From Enoplolaimus lenunculus (lineage: Eukaryota > Nematoda > Enoplea > Enoplida > Thoracostomopsidae), in assembly GCA_030248215.1 (NCBI GenBank), contig JASANG010002067.1, positions 186,001-250,000 on the forward strand: 64,000 nucleotides of DNA, written 5' to 3'. A program made the position numbers and the translations under genes. The notes beneath the pieces were generated by a model, which saw nothing but the letters and a program-made list of their open reading frames with translations, was not told where the DNA came from and searched no databases. Positions 37,401-45,931 of the stretch are shown here, in pieces. Every line of letters starts with the position of its first letter. The first letter of the stretch is position 1.

Positions 37401-40400
37401 GCGTGCAAAACGCACAGTTTTGAACGAAAATCACTTTAAAGAAATTGCATAATTTTATGCCAAGTGACTAATATGACCTAAGTTTCGTGTTACGTGACCA
37501 TAACCGGGCTATTAAGATACAACTTTCTTACTTTTTTACCCTTTGATTTTGAACAGTTGAACCATATAAAGATTGTCATAATTTGTAATGGTTTTTCCCG
37601 CGCACTACAACAGCTGATGTACGTAGTAATCCGACTTCTCTTACTGATAAAAATACCACATTTAATCTGGACTAGTCGCGAAAAAGACGAATTTTCATAC
37701 CGAAAGGGAATTTCAATGGTGCTTACTATTGTATGGTGTGATTTATTAGCAGTTCTTAATTTTTTTGCTTTTTAGTATATTACTGTTTTGTTAAGTTTAT
37801 TTTTAGGTTCGACTAGCACAGAGGATTCAGATAACAACGTTAATACTTCTCAGGCGATTTTTGGGTTAGATATGTGGTTAGAGTCTCTTCTACAGTCAGC
37901 TACACTTTCGAGGGTAAGGTTGTTATTGAGCGTAGCGAAACTCCGAGCAAAGCTCGGAGTTTCGCGAAGCGTTTTATGTTTTGTTCTTGGGGGTCGAAAG
38001 GTGGATGTCCGTCCGTCCGTCTGTCCGTCCGAAAAGAATCTCAGGAACGGCTGAACCGATTTTGATAAACTTTTTTTTGTTTGAAAGCCAATTATCCTGG
38101 AGTGTTAACCTCGCATTCTTGTTTGAAAATTTCAAGCCGTTTTTTAGCTACATGCTAATTTGCATAATTAATTAAGCCTAAATTAGGACTTTCCACAATA
38201 TTTCACTAATTATTACAGTTAGAAGCCATCTAATTTTAGCATTAAAGGGTTTTTGGGTGCGAGGAATCTGCGTAGACTGTTTACAAATCTCCAAAACGGA
38301 TAATTGAGCAGTTAGCTAATAGATAATTTGCATATTAGCATAGTTTATAAGCGTAAATTAGGACATTTTACAATATTTCACTAATTATTAAGGTTAAAAG
38401 CAATATAATTTCAGCACTAAAGGGTTTTTAGGTGCGAGGAATTTGATTAAATTGTTTTCAAACCTCCATAAGCGATAATTGAATAGTTAGTTTATAGCTA
38501 TTTTGCATATTAGCTTAATTGACCAGGCAAAATTAGGACTTTTTAAATTATTTCAATAATTATTAAGGTTAAAAGCCATATAATTTCAGCACTGAAGGAT
38601 TTTCAGGTGCGAGGAATCTTAATAAATTGTTTACAAACGTCTAAAACTGATAATTGAATAGTTAGCTAATAGCTAATTTGCATATTAGCTTAATTGACCA
38701 GGCAAAATTAGGACTTTTTAAATTATTTCAATAATTATTAGGGTGGCTGAAAGGTTTTTGCGTGCGAGGAATCTGAGGAAATTGCTTACAAACCTCCATA
38801 ACCGATAATTGAATAGTTAGCTGATAGCTATTTTGCATATTAGCTTAATTAATTGACCAGGCAAAATAAGGACTTTTTAAATTATTTCAATAATTATTAA
38901 GGTTAAAAGCAATATAATTTCAGCACTAAATGGTTTTCAGGTGCGAGGAATCTTAATAAATTGTTTACAAACGTCTAAAACCGATAATTGAATAGTTAGC
39001 TAATAGCTAATTTGCATATTAGCTTAATTGACCAGGCAAAATTAGGACTTTTTAAATTATTTCAATAATTATTAGGGTGGCAGAAAGGTTTTTGCGTGCG
39101 AGGAATCTGAGGAAATTGCTTACAAACGTCCAAAACCGATAAATGAATAGTTAGCTAATAACTAATTTGCATATTACCTTAATTGCTTACGTGTGTTCGA
39201 GCTTCGCTCAATAAATGTAGTCCCACTACGACTGGTTTTAAAATATGATGGTAGTAATCATATTATCTTTCATTAGACTTGTTACAAAAAAATCCTGTCT
39301 GGAAGGACAATTAATACGTCATGTCAGCCTAAGAATAGATTTTACGCAGAGTGCAACCGGAATTACAATTTATTGGAACCGGAATTCAAAAAAATTACCG
39401 GAACAACAATCGGAAAATGAAAAATCCATGCCGCCGAAAAGTTCATATTAAAAATCTTTTTTGCAATATTATTGGTGAAATGGCCCTAGTTGGAGATAGA
39501 TATTCACTTTGTCTGCTGTATTTTAAATTTTCATAATCCACGGAAGCGAAATCTACCTTCAATGGTTCATCTTCTGTGATTGTTAAGGTTTTTATACTAT
39601 ACTAGTGAAATCTGTGTAATATTTATAGCCATTTTTAGTAAAATATCTTAGTTTCCGCCAACTAAAATTGAATACCGGACTTTTAATCCCGATAAAATTC
39701 ACCAGAACTGGAAGGCGAAAAAATGAAGGAACCGGGATTCCGGTTGCATACTGATTTTAAGGCAGAAATATAACCAGCAAATTGTTAATACTATATGACG
39801 AAACTTGAATTAAACAACACGAACCTTGCTTTTCTATAGGCAAACGTCCTTGATCCGTTATTGCGCTTCCATTCATTATGTTTGCACAGAAATTTGGTAA
39901 TATGTGTTGTTTCAGATATATCTTCATTTAGCAACTCTTGAAAAGCATATCATCTGGACTCGATCACTTTTACATGCTAAGTGTCGTGTTTGCCGTCGGA
40001 AAGGTGACGCCGACTCATTTGTTGTTTGCGTGGACTGTTCAAAAATTTATCATATAGAGTGTGCTCCATCAAATAGAGCTTCGGTAAGTAAGCACATTGT
40101 TTCAACGAAAACAGAATTTTTGTTTTCATCTAGTCATATTGTAGCTGTCAATGACAGTATCCTGAAACTGTGAATAGTAAGCAACGTTGCTGTTGAAAAT
40201 GTGATTTCTGTTGGTTTGCCCTGTTTTTTCGCGGCTTCTGTGTGTGCAGCTATCGAATCTTGTATTTAGAACTCGCTCAATTGCTCATCAGTGACGATAT
40301 GGTACTGTCCCGATTGTGCGTTGACAGTTACTCGTCGAAAACGTAGTGTTGCGGCTGTTACGAATAAATTAGTTGAGTCGCCTGGTGGCTCTTTTGCCTT

Positions 40401-43400
40401 AAACAACGGCTCCACAGCCGGACAAGATTCATGTGACGACAGAAGCGAACCAAGTTGCTCACAACAGCGCGATGGTAGCGAACTGTATAGTAGTGAACAT
40501 GATAGTAACGCGAGTGATACCGAAAGTGAAACCAATGAGCAACACGAAAGCAGTGCGGGGAGGTAGACATATGTTTTTGATAGCGCATATGTCTGCAGGA
40601 TGCTTACTGTTTAGCAAAGAAAGGAATGTACAAACAGGCGGATATTCGCCGATGGGGAACGTAATGTACTCTGTATACTTAGAAACACATTTCACACATG
40701 TTATATTTGTTAACTATATGTCGTATCTAGCAAGGGAACAAAGCGTAAAAACACGAATTATAAAATACAGGAAATTTAGTTATCCTTCTATATTTCGTCT
40801 CCCCCAGCTCCTTTCCTCTGGCATTGGACTGTTTCTCGCTCGACCACTCACTGGCAGTATTAAGAAATCCCAGTTGGCACTTATTTGGTTAGCCGAGTTT
40901 TTAGATAAGTTGGCTCATCACAAACCTTTCCCATATTTTTGGCATTGCGCACATGCAAGAGTAGTTTGCAACATCTTTACTATAACATATAAATTCTTTT
41001 CGAAAATGTAGCTTAGGCCAGATGCTGCTCTAGTTTGAAATCATACTTATAGAACCGAAACGTAAATTTTTAGCTCATGATTTTTATCTCGCTCACTTTC
41101 TAAAACTTCCTGCTTACTCATCAGGTATTCTGGGTTAGACCCGGAGGCACCGCTTATAATTTGTCCCACTCGATGGTTCTAACGAAATGCCAGATTGATT
41201 AGCCAAGATGCCCTTGAAATGGGCTGTATTGGTTTGTTCGTTTAGTGATGACGATCACAGCACTGCAATAAGTAGTGACAGTGATGCCGATGAAGCTGTT
41301 GAAAACCGTAATGATCACACTGATTCGTCTACGATTAATGCGAGCGACACAGACATTCCCGATGACATAGTTAATTGTCGTATTTGCTCCCGTCGAGTTG
41401 ATCTAGAATCTCAGAGAAATCGCATTGCATGCAGCAACTGTGGTGATATGTTTCATTTGGCGTGCATTGGATACATAGCGGCAAAACAGAAATGTAGGTT
41501 TAGAGTCTGGATTCCAGAACCACTAGAATTATAATAATGAAGTGGAAAACCATTTTAGCAAATCGAAACGTATGTTGGGACTGTGGAGCAATTTGAAAAA
41601 TTTTGCTAAATAGTTGTCCGAATATAACAACGAGGTACAAATTTTAGCCATGTACACTTCTAGTTGTTCTTGAATTTTTGCCACCATTTTCGCTGCATCC
41701 GTTCATGCCTACGATATATTTTTAGCTCGCCGGTGCAAGCACAATTTCGCCTATGTGTTGTTATCTATAGTAACGGTAGTCACAAAAACTATGGTAAAAT
41801 TTCTACAATAGCGCATAGGTCGAAGCAGTAGTTTTTCTTTGAACGTTTGGGCTTTTAGACGACTGGATGTGTTCAAATTGTGATGACAGTTCACGAAGAC
41901 ATATAAAGCTAAAAAGGTTTGTTTGTTTGTTTGTTTGTTTGTTTGTTTGTTTGTTTGTTTGTTTGTTTGTTTGTTGTATTTTGTTAATTTACTATGAATT
42001 TAAAATCAATTGTCAGGATTTTAACATAGGATGTTGTAATGCGGTGTTTATGTCATGTTGCTCGTTTTACATTTCGTGTTGAGATAAAAGAACACCCTGT
42101 ATAGTAAAGAAGTCCCGGGGGCAGGATGTTATCCGGTACCGGGGCCAGCAAAATGCACTAAACTTGTATGAACTTTGCGTAAGCATGTACCTGGGTGTTC
42201 GGTACCGTTTTTGCCACATCAAATGCCTTTCTTTGCCATGTCGCGTTGCGCGACATTTTTCCTACGCCAGTGTAATAAACTTACGGTGTTGCGTTCAAAT
42301 CCTGGCTAAATTGTACCACAGGAAATTGCATTTCTGGTGCCGTCCGTGGTACCGTATAGCCAGTGCCCCGGCACTGTTTGGTGCCCGGCCCCGAGACATC
42401 TCTACTGTATGGTATTTGCAAAACATTAGCAGTAAGCGCTGATAGAAAACAGCTCAGTTATTAGGCATTCGCGAACACCTTAAATGATATTATTTGAACA
42501 AACTCCCTGCGCTAAGAAGCTGCTACAGTCGCGAGCATTTTTAGTAGAACAGTTGAAAGACAGATAATGTTAACTTAAAACTTTTATGTGTCTTGCTATT
42601 TCTCACTGCAATTTATTGTTTAGATCTTACAATGAAGTTTCACATTCCAATGGTATCATCAAAGATGTCAAGATTGATTCTTGTTCTAACACTTCTCAAC
42701 GTTAGTTTGTATACTTTGCGTTTAATTTTTAAGGGAAATATGCGACGTTGCAGAGGCTTTCTCGTTATTCTTTAATTTACGCTGTAGTTTTGCGTTGTTT
42801 ATAGCTCGACATTTAATTTTAATAGCACAATATTTAATTCTCATTTAATTGTTCGGTTTATGGAAAGGTTTTGATCGTGCACTTAAGCGGTCTGCAACGT
42901 GGCAAATAATATTGTGTAAAGTTGGCAATATACTTTTTGACTATTATAATGTAGTACGGCAACGAACGTGAGTTAACCTATATGGTGCCGTTTATTTGTA
43001 AACAAACATTTCTTGACCTGTGGTGCCGTTGCCAGGGATGTATATTCAAATTGTTCACTTAAACCACGCTGTTTTTGTTCTAGACGATGTTGAACTGGAA
43101 GCTAATCGATTAGCTCTTTGCCGTCAATTACTGGAGGCACTTCGTTATCACCCAGAGGCTTGGCCGTTTTTGAAGCCAGTTAATCGCAAACAGGTAAATC
43201 TAAATCGGTTTTTTGGTTGAACAGATCGCAGTTACGGAGCAACACAAGTTATTAATTTCCACCACGGTGCAACCGGAATTACAATTTACCGGAACCGGAA
43301 TGTGAAAAAAATTACTGAAAACGGAACCGGAAAATGAAAAATACATACCACCAAAAATTTATTTTTTCTTTTCAACAGTATTGGAGAAATAACTCTAGTT

Positions 43401-45931
43401 GGAGATAGGTATTCACTCTATCTGCTGTAGTTCGGATTTTCATAATCCACGGAATCGAAATCTACCTTCCATGGTTTATTTTCGGCGATTGTCATGGTTT
43501 ACATACTATACTAATGAAATCTATTTAATATTTATCCACATTGTTTGTAAAATATCTCAATTTCCACTAGGGATGTGCCGATTAATCGGCATCGGTAATA
43601 ATCAGCAATTTTCGTGAGCATCGGCATCGGCACAGCAAAAAGATGCCGATTCTTTTCCGATACTTTATGCACATAACAGTCAGTTTGAATGCTATCAATT
43701 TCATATTTGGGCGCATATCAGTGTATCCGGTCAGGAAAACAGATATCTTTCTTGCGTTTGTGCTTGAAAAAATTAATTGAAATGAACCGTTCGTCTAAAA
43801 TTATAATCGCTTATGGTAGTATCCTATCTGTTTATTGAGCATGGTGTACTAAAGTTGGAAACGGAATCGGTGTCGGCATATCCCTAATTTCCACCGACCA
43901 AAATTTAATACCTGAATTTTCAATTCCGGTAAAAGTTTACCGGAGCCTGAAGGTGAACAATACCGGAACTGGAATTCCAGTTGCACCTTCCACGGAGTAA
44001 AATTCTGTTGCAGTATTGCAATGTTTACAAATAAGCCAACATTTGGCGTCTAATAGGTTTAATCGAACATACTACGCATTTAAATTTCAATATTATCGCG
44101 CTACGTAGTACATCTAGTGTTCAAATAGGGAAATGGATTATATTGGAATCGAACAGCAAATTTATACCGGAATCGGAATCGCAACTACAAATTTTGCGAC
44201 TATACGGATAATTTGTACTATTAACAAGTAATATTGATTTGGGCGTCTGTGGGCTGGCAACAATTCTCAAAAACGCATAAAGAAATTGGCTATCATTTTT
44301 TGGTTCTCTAAAGCTATTCCGGTAAAAGTTTACCGGAACCTGAAGGTGAACAATACCGGAACTGGAATTCCGGTTGCACCATCCACGGAGTAAAATTCTG
44401 TTGCAGTATTGCAATGTTTACAAATAAGGCAACATTTTGCGTCTAATAGGTTTAATCGAACATACTACGCATTTAAATTTCACTATTATCGCGCTACGTA
44501 GTACATCTAGTGTTGAAATAGGGAAATGGATTATATTGGAATCGAACAGCAAATTTATACCGGAATCGAAATCGCAACTACAAATTTTGCGACTATACGG
44601 ATGATTTGTATTATTAACAAGTAATATTGATTTGGGGCGTCTGTGGGCTGGCAACAATTCTGAAAAACGCACAAAGAAATTAGCAATCACTTTTGGGTTC
44701 TGTAAAGCTAAACTACAATCGATTGTAGATAAGTTAACTCATCGAAAACAATTTAATAGTTAAATGATATAATTTTTATGCAACATATCACAACAAGTAG
44801 GCTTAAAATGTGAATGTCAAAATACCGGTTCCGATTGATTATGCAATAGGAACGAAATCGAAACTCGTTTTGTATCGGAATTATAATCGAAATCGGAACT
44901 CCGGTGGCATCCTGAGCATGTATTAAAACTTAATACAAATCGGAAAATTAGACAATCTTTGCTATTATAAATAGCTTTTCAGTTGTTTTACATACTGCAG
45001 AATTATTATTTTTAGGTTCCTGATTATTACGAAATTGTCCAAAATCCAATGGATTTTGGCACAATGGACAGACGTCTAACACGGGGCGAATATGCTTGCT
45101 TCGATGAGTTTATCGCTGAAGCCAAACAAGTTTTCATTAATTGCCGGATTTATAACAAACCAGGAAGCGAGATATATGAGGTTTGTTTTCGGTTTATAGC
45201 TTTGCTTGTGTCGTTTCGCGTTATCTCATGAGCAGAGTTATTTAAAATGCAAGTTAATGTGCCAGATGATTATAATTATGTTTTGTAAACAGATGCAATT
45301 GATTTTTGTAGCACAGATAAAATTCTTTACCGGAACAACCCTAGCGTGATTGACACGGATTGTAACAGCTGGCTTGTTATTTTGATTTTACAATAAGTTG
45401 GCAGTGTCAGAGTGTAGCCGGATATATCATTATGGTTAAGATCGATGTCCGTTTCGTTTACAATAAGTTGTATCAGCAATTCTTTGAAAATTTAGAGTGT
45501 CTGGTGAATATTTGCATACCTGAATTGATTTGGCAGAAAAATAAAACACCTTTGAAACTTTTATACTTCACTATCCGTATTCCGTTTCTGTTATTTTGAT
45601 CACTGTCCGTTTTCCTTATTTCCACTATCCGTTTGCACAATGCCTTGTGCGAATAAGGCAAATGCAGAATAATGCGTACACGGACTCAAACTGGGGTAAA
45701 AACAGGATTAGCATAACAGTTATTTAAAAAATGCTACGCAGCAACTACGGTTTGTATTACGCTTCAGGCTTTTCAAGTGTTGCAACTACAGCAGTATTTT
45801 TCTTTTTTATTTAGATTGGTGCTGAGTTGGAAAAGTTTATGAACGATAAAATTGTAGAACTTGGTCTTCACTTACCCGGTGCGGAAATGGGACAGCGTAA
45901 AAGAAAGCGTATAGTGATACTAGACGATTGA
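17199..45931 (+). CDS. BAZ1A: ACF1/BAZ1A-type chromatin-remodelling subunit, complete, 28 coding exons
   Basis: This is the large non-catalytic subunit that pairs with an ISWI ATPase to space nucleosomes. Exons: 17199-17311, 18916-18997, 19286-19479, 20096-20311, 21096-21272, 21601-21688, 25249-25384, 25851-25961, 26183-26289, 27755-27871, 28320-28467, 30402-30515, 31123-31255, 31452-31543, 32123-32357, 32775-33492, 34195-34721, 35577-35826, 36696-36855, 37807-37913, 39916-40083, 40270-40562, 41246-41493, 41859-41916, 42624-42700, 43084-43193, 45016-45180, 45815-45931. They sum to 5,061 bases (1,686 residues), all in phase. Order: WAC, DDT, WHIM blocks, PHD, PHD, bromodomain, as in ACF1. Human BAZ1A is of similar length. 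The start gives MPMLKRQ, aligning with the family N terminus. Intron 9 is GC-AG. BAZ1B/WSTF is unlikely because the N and C termini follow ACF1. Confidence 0.95.
17312..18915. other. Intron 1, repeat-bearing
   Basis: About 17,465-17,525 has CCCCGGGGCCAGAACC and GGTACCAGAGCC words related to the AGAGATGTCCCGGGGCC family. 18,180-18,710 has scattered ACCGAACC, CCGATACCGAA and GTATCCGAACC words suggesting an eroded element related to the GCCGATACCGA repeats near 20,545 and 43,565. Nothing coding is seen. Confidence 0.45.
20096..21688 (+). CDS. BAZ1A: Exons 4-6: linker after the WAC domain
   Basis: Exon 4 continues the WAC tail with EDCKIISAKYIGKD and ends in a hydrophobic-acidic stretch, ITLVDLSGDDG, at the place where vertebrate BAZ1A has a similar ISDSDD run. 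That pattern is compatible with SUMO binding (inference). Exon 5 encodes HESRTKFWVKHDVIR and exon 6 GGLTKNKLRMLLKG, a short conserved helix of ACF1 proteins. Phases are 2, 2 and 0 at the three donors. Confidence 0.9.
20540..20990. mobile_element. CCGG-rich element in intron 4, with a GATGTGCCGA fragment
   Basis: GATGTGCCGATATCAG at 20,538 is the end of another family (see 43,565). From about 20,605, GGATGCAACCGGAAGTGCGG leads into TTCCGG-rich arms, and the element ends near 20,985 with TAATTCCGATTGCATCCTG, an inverted end. A further CCGG fragment lies at 21,745-21,815 in intron 6. Confidence 0.65.
22656..22722. repeat. GTT/ATT microsatellite
   Basis: GTTGTTGTTGTT passes into ATTATTATTATT and back to GTTGTTGTTG within intron 6. 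Long ORFs on both strands here are Leu-rich or Asn-rich artefacts. Confidence 0.9.
24576..24862. mobile_element. Inverted-repeat element in intron 6
   Basis: ATTTATTTTCAGGAGGGTAT plus AAC at the left is matched by GTTATACCCTCCTGAAAATA plus AAC at the right, with 22 of 23 bases pairing. A second inverted pair lies inside (AGTATAAGCGTAGTCCTAA versus TTAGGACTATGCTTATACT). The total is about 285 bp with no coding frame. The inner blocks share CCTAAGC words with the TTAGGC-like repeats. Confidence 0.75.
24931..25302 (+). repeat. Tandem duplication including half of coding exon 7
   Basis: 24,931-25,100 and 25,132-25,302 are about 90 percent alike. Copy 2 contains the exon 7 acceptor and its first 54 bases. 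Copy 1 keeps the acceptor (AATGTTTTAG) and GAGTTTAGTTCAAAAGCACC, but its frame runs into TGA after 22 codons and has no exon 3' half. It is a pseudo-exon upstream of the real one. Confidence 0.9.
25249..27871 (+). CDS. BAZ1A: Exons 7-10: basic linker and charged helix
   Basis: Exon 7 starts KEFSSKAPSFSKAFVGPRP, a basic, proline-rich linker, and ends with a split Arg codon. Exon 8 is Lys/Ser-rich with KSESTKNKSLKKSG. Exons 9 and 10 make a long charged helix (EEVEEAKQRKKEEREQ then EKERQKVERERIREEKRKEQ) leading into SEWKRIREDLECDD, which immediately precedes the DDT domain. Exon 9 must end CAG before gcaata, because the frame meets TAA within 12 bases and no GT donor fits, so intron 9 is GC-AG. 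Confidence 0.9.
25498..25648. mobile_element. Short inverted-repeat element in intron 7
   Basis: GTGCAATTTTAAAATTGTAC and TGTACGATTTTAAAATTGCG are inverted ends of a sequence of about 150 bp. The ends themselves contain the palindrome CAATTTTAAAATTG. Nothing coding is present. Confidence 0.65.
26563..26830. mobile_element. AGAGATGTCYCGGG-family element in intron 9
   Basis: TAGAGATGTCTCGGGTCCTG and GGTACCGGTGCCTAAGG match the right end of 42,105-42,410 in reverse and the left end of 53,646-53,945. The right boundary here is uncertain. The TAGAGATG-type terminus is reminiscent of hAT-superfamily ends, which is inference only. Confidence 0.5.
28320..30515 (+). CDS. BAZ1A: Exons 11-12: DDT domain
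   Basis: The DDT helical domain covers residues about 448-535: LPQFTRVELPKQMTTSHFG, RVLSLIQFIHGFSEHF and FADGISL, then VDIHDKAETVDVPDL and YLPLIAEATRSAQDC. It belongs to the region of ACF1 needed for binding the ISWI ATPase. Exon 11 ends in phase 1 at gtaatt and joins exon 12 at ACAG/TTGATATAC. The 1.9-kb intron between them is mostly a dispersed repeat. Confidence 0.9.
28990..30375. repeat. Dispersed 175-bp-unit repeat in intron 11, both orientations
   Basis: Units contain AATTAGGACTTTTTA, TATTAGGGTTACAAGCAATC, GGGTGCGAGGAATCTGAAT and GCTAATTTGCATATTAGC. The units left of a palindrome at 29,393-29,476 run one way and those right of it the other. The right end has AAAACGCTTAGCGATTTCGC and CTCAATAATACG, matching the ends at 37,920 and 56,925. 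A further unit lies at 30,690-30,825 in intron 12. Confidence 0.8.
31123..32357 (+). CDS. BAZ1A: Exons 13-15: WHIM1 region
   Basis: Exon 13 carries PLNQNTVTEVLRQHLLSSG and WRTQHRGHYR. Exon 14 carries LKLNHGELLDRLEADC. Exon 15, from 32,123, gives EDRLVIAETLIAQIMSFACV and RDVIDASSERVRVLK, the WHIM1 signature. Choosing acceptor 32,121-32,122 keeps the LEP-ED spacing seen in family members. An upstream in-frame AG at 32,076-32,077 would add 15 residues without homology. Exon 15 ends in phase 2 at gtttgt, a weak donor, forced by the phase of exon 16. Confidence 0.85.
32775..34721 (+). CDS. BAZ1A: Exons 16-17: WHIM2 and WHIM3 region
   Basis: Exon 16 (718 bases, the largest) encodes a basic coiled helix, RLVEKEVARLQREVAAIEKR, a low-complexity Ser/Thr-rich linker, and then LLGKDRAYRRYWVLP, the WHIM2 core with the invariant RYW at about residues 890-894. 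Exon 17 ends with HWSVITSVETLDTLLDALN and RRGVRENDLADNLR, the WHIM3 block. These blocks in ISWI partners contact the ATPase and linker DNA (family knowledge). A 161-codon ORF on the opposite strand of exon 16 is its shadow. Confidence 0.92.
33955..35080. repeat. Repeat fragments around exon 17
   Basis: 33,975-34,075 is a CCGG-element fragment (GGAACCTCCGGTAAAGG, CCTGACCTCCGGTATTC) just before exon 17. 34,870-35,075 in intron 17 is full of TTCGGATTC and GAATCCGAA words in both directions, probably another small inverted-repeat element. The exon itself (34,195-34,721) is clean. Confidence 0.5.
35577..37913 (+). CDS. BAZ1A: Exons 18-20: helical spacer before the PHD fingers
   Basis: Exon 18 has FKLRLNDMLSLPHDK and SQILELEDKLHLGGLGLLK, which parallels the family motif for a short helical region. 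Exon 19 has VPQREAWRTELAQKR and LRNALRLVAEGICRKYLKN. Exon 20 has MWLESLLQSATLSR, continuing directly into exon 21. Exon 20 ends at 37,913, and 21 bases beyond its donor begins a perfect 14-bp hairpin at the edge of a dispersed repeat. Confidence 0.9.
35827..36695. other. Intron 18, no element resolved
   Basis: GTGGGTTTTTTAATTTCAGT and GTGGGTTTTTTTAAATAAAA are a short local repeat near 36,270-36,330. TATATATATATACATACATG at 36,365 is a small microsatellite. An 87-codon frame at 35,955-36,218 shows no motif. Confidence 0.4.
37920..39240 (+). repeat. Tandem array of about 175-bp units with a hairpin head
   Basis: A head segment starts with the hairpin GCGAAACTCCGAGC-AAA-GCTCGGAGTTTCGC (37,935-37,965) and a GTCCGTCC run. 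About six units follow, starting near 38,181, 38,356, 38,531, 38,706, 38,866 and 39,040. A tail, CGAGCTTCGCTCAATAAATG then GTAGTCCCACTACGACTGG, closes it. The whole lies in intron 20. Related blocks occur in intron 11 and, inverted, in intron 3 of the ACAP gene (56,045-56,930). Confidence 0.9.
39345..39760. mobile_element. CCGG-rich element in intron 20
   Basis: It begins AGAGTGCAACCGGAATTAC and ends GGGATTCCGGTTGCATACTG, inverted ends of the family at 3,080-3,490. Internal TTCATAATCCACGGAAGCG and ATCTACCTTCAATGG are shared with 43,262-43,560, so these two belong to one subfamily. Confidence 0.75.
39916..40562 (+). CDS. BAZ1A: Exons 21-22: first PHD finger
   Basis: Exon 21 starts IYLHLATLEKHIIWTRSLL and carries the ligands CRVC, CVDC and HIEC. 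Exon 22 supplies the last pair in WYCPDC. The finger spans residues about 1,298-1,347 and has the normal C4HC3 pattern. Exon 22 must use the acceptor at 40,268-40,269 (TGTATTTAG), since the nearer-looking site upstream leads to a stop. The exon then runs into an acidic Ser/Glu-rich linker. PHD fingers of this family bind histones or stabilise the complex (family knowledge). Confidence 0.93.
41246..41916 (+). CDS. BAZ1A: Exons 23-24: second PHD finger
   Basis: After an acidic Asp/Ser-rich linker, exon 23 encodes CRIC, CSNC and HLAC, and exon 24 supplies WMCSNC, giving a second C4HC3 finger at residues about 1,473-1,520. Two PHD fingers are known from insect Acf1, whereas human BAZ1A has one. 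Exon 24 is only 58 bases, and its donor gtttgt is the first unit of a GTTT microsatellite that fills the start of intron 24. Confidence 0.9.
41917..41974 (+). repeat. GTTT microsatellite, about 14 units, at a splice donor
   Basis: GTTTGTTTGTTT continues without interruption for about 58 bases immediately after exon 24. The first GTTTGT serves as the 5' splice site. Length variation here would leave the donor hexamer intact. Confidence 0.95.
42105..42410. mobile_element. AGAGATGTCYCGGG-family element in intron 24
   Basis: Left end GTCCCGGGGGCAGGATG, right end GCCCCGAGACATCTCTACTG, inverted. GCACTGTTTGGTGCCCGGC and GGTACC words fill the ends. The AT-rich core shares TTTGCGTAAGCATGTACC with 53,725-53,755. 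Confidence 0.65.
42624..45931 (+). CDS. BAZ1A: Exons 25-28: bromodomain and C terminus
   Basis: Exon 25 is a short linker. Exons 26-28 encode the bromodomain (residues about 1,562-1,665): LCRQLLEALRYHPEAWPFLK, then VPDYYEIVQNPMDFGTMDRR and FINCRIYNKPGSEIYE. The acetyl-lysine-binding Asn of the IYN motif is present at about residue 1,640 and the ZA-loop PDYY is intact, so it should bind acetylated histone tails. The protein ends with RKRKR then IVILDD and TGA, a basic cluster followed by a hydrophobic-acidic tail. Confidence 0.95.
43262..44710. mobile_element. Nested and duplicated CCGG-rich elements in intron 26
   Basis: A CCGG element starts at 43,264 (GGTGCAACCGGAATTAC). It is interrupted at about 43,567-43,888 by a second element whose ends are AGGGATGTGCCGATTAATCG and GTGTCGGCATATCCCTA, and resumes to TTCCAGTTGCACC at about 43,988. 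A tandem duplication follows: 43,923-44,315 and 44,316-44,710 are copies 393 bases apart, nearly identical. The order of events can be read as insertion, then nesting, then duplication. Confidence 0.8.

Noticed and set aside
40433..41011. A 192-codon plus-strand ORF, one of the longest in the window
   Set aside because: It overlaps exon 22 in a different frame and runs on into intron 22. The exon frame has clear PHD homology, while this frame has none, so it is treated as chance.
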